Shown here: positions 63,934 through 64,000 of the stretch, in pieces
How the letters are laid out: each line of letters opens with the position of its first letter
Numbering within the stretch: position 1 is the stretch's first letter
DNA from: Paracoccus methylarcula
Lineage (GTDB): Bacteria; Pseudomonadota; Alphaproteobacteria; Rhodobacterales; Rhodobacteraceae
Length of the DNA: 64,000 nt
Direction: 5' to 3'
NCBI RefSeq assembly: GCF_003007735.2
Contig: NZ_PXNQ02000006.1
Span: 62,001-126,000, forward strand
Translations under genes and position numbers: made by a program
Notes under the pieces: model-generated
What the model was told of the DNA's origin: nothing
Database searches by the model: none
Seen by the model: only the letters and a program-made list of their open reading frames with translations

Positions 63934-64000
63934 ATGCCTCGTATCACTTTCATTGCGGCTGACGGTGCAGAGACGGTCGTGGACGCCGGCGAGGGCGACA
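63934..64000 (+). CDS. 2Fe-2S ferredoxin (adrenodoxin/putidaredoxin type), 3'-truncated by the window
   Basis: ATG at 63934, 11 bases after the P450 stop, with GAGGAGCGGA upstream. The 22 visible codons begin MPRITFIAADGAETVVDAGE, the usual start of P450-partner ferredoxins; the Cys cluster lies beyond the window. Predicted electron donor for the P450. Confidence 0.8.
   Translation, partial: MPRITFIAADGAETVVDAGEGD

Noticed and set aside
1..64000. tRNA, rRNA, CRISPR, insertion sequence or prophage
   Set aside because: No cloverleaf-like segment, regular repeat-spacer array, transposase or integrase motif was found by eye in the gaps.

Overview
The window looks like a GC-rich alphaproteobacterial chromosome of the Rhodobacteraceae, most like Paracoccus. 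This is inferred from the gene set (DUF2125, DUF2853 and DUF6173 proteins, the pmbA-cysQ pair, an AMP nucleosidase next to HU, many TRAP and ABC importers). No rRNA, tRNA, CRISPR array, transposase or replication origin was seen.

Layout. (1) 1-7.8 kb: a class III aminotransferase (cut by the window edge), a 2-hydroxyacid dehydrogenase, a HAD hydrolase and a complete peptide-type ABC importer. (2) 7.8-23.9 kb: a catabolic cluster. It has an Lrp regulator, two DAO-type flavoenzymes, a LysR regulator, the ATP-dependent cyclic-amidase pair HyuA/HyuB, a small 2Fe-2S protein, an FAD protein with a BFD-like domain, two aldehyde dehydrogenases, a tartrate/isopropylmalate-type dehydrogenase and an old-yellow-enzyme-type demethylase. 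The enzymes fit ring opening of a lactam or hydantoin, oxidative deamination or demethylation, and semialdehyde oxidation into central metabolism. Two near-identical T-N11-A palindromes suggest that the LysR protein controls both the minus-strand flavoenzyme and the hyu operon. (3) 23.9-34.7 kb: an accessory stretch. It has an RND efflux pair divergent from a TetR-thioesterase-ketosynthase-SDR set around a clear operator, an HxlR regulator, and remnants of CorC/HlyC, ChrA and PadR genes. (4) 34.7-43.1 kb: an SDR, ribulose-phosphate 3-epimerase, two small exported proteins, and a response regulator-FIST-histidine kinase cassette divergent from a NitT/TauT-type ABC importer. This resembles regulatory loci of C1/alcohol oxidation (inference). 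(5) 43.1-48.5 kb: a polar amino-acid ABC importer and a TRAP importer with fused DctQ-DctM. (6) 48.6-58.6 kb: mostly housekeeping (DUF2853, enoyl-CoA hydratase, DUF2125, PmbA, CysQ, UbiH-type hydroxylase, epimerase, Amn, HU, DMT exporter). (7) 58.6-64 kb: a TRAP importer, a LysR regulator, and a divergent cytochrome P450 followed by the start of a 2Fe-2S ferredoxin. The P450 and TRAP promoters share the same core and upstream motif at identical spacing.

The strongest non-biological signal is twelve reading-frame breaks in eleven genes or gene remnants. Every one is repaired by adding one base, usually by lengthening a 2-3 base run, and no +1 case was seen. Most repaired genes regain family-typical length and normal overlap with their neighbours. 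This points to consensus sequence errors rather than mass gene decay. The affected genes are therefore given at full repaired extent with the break marked.
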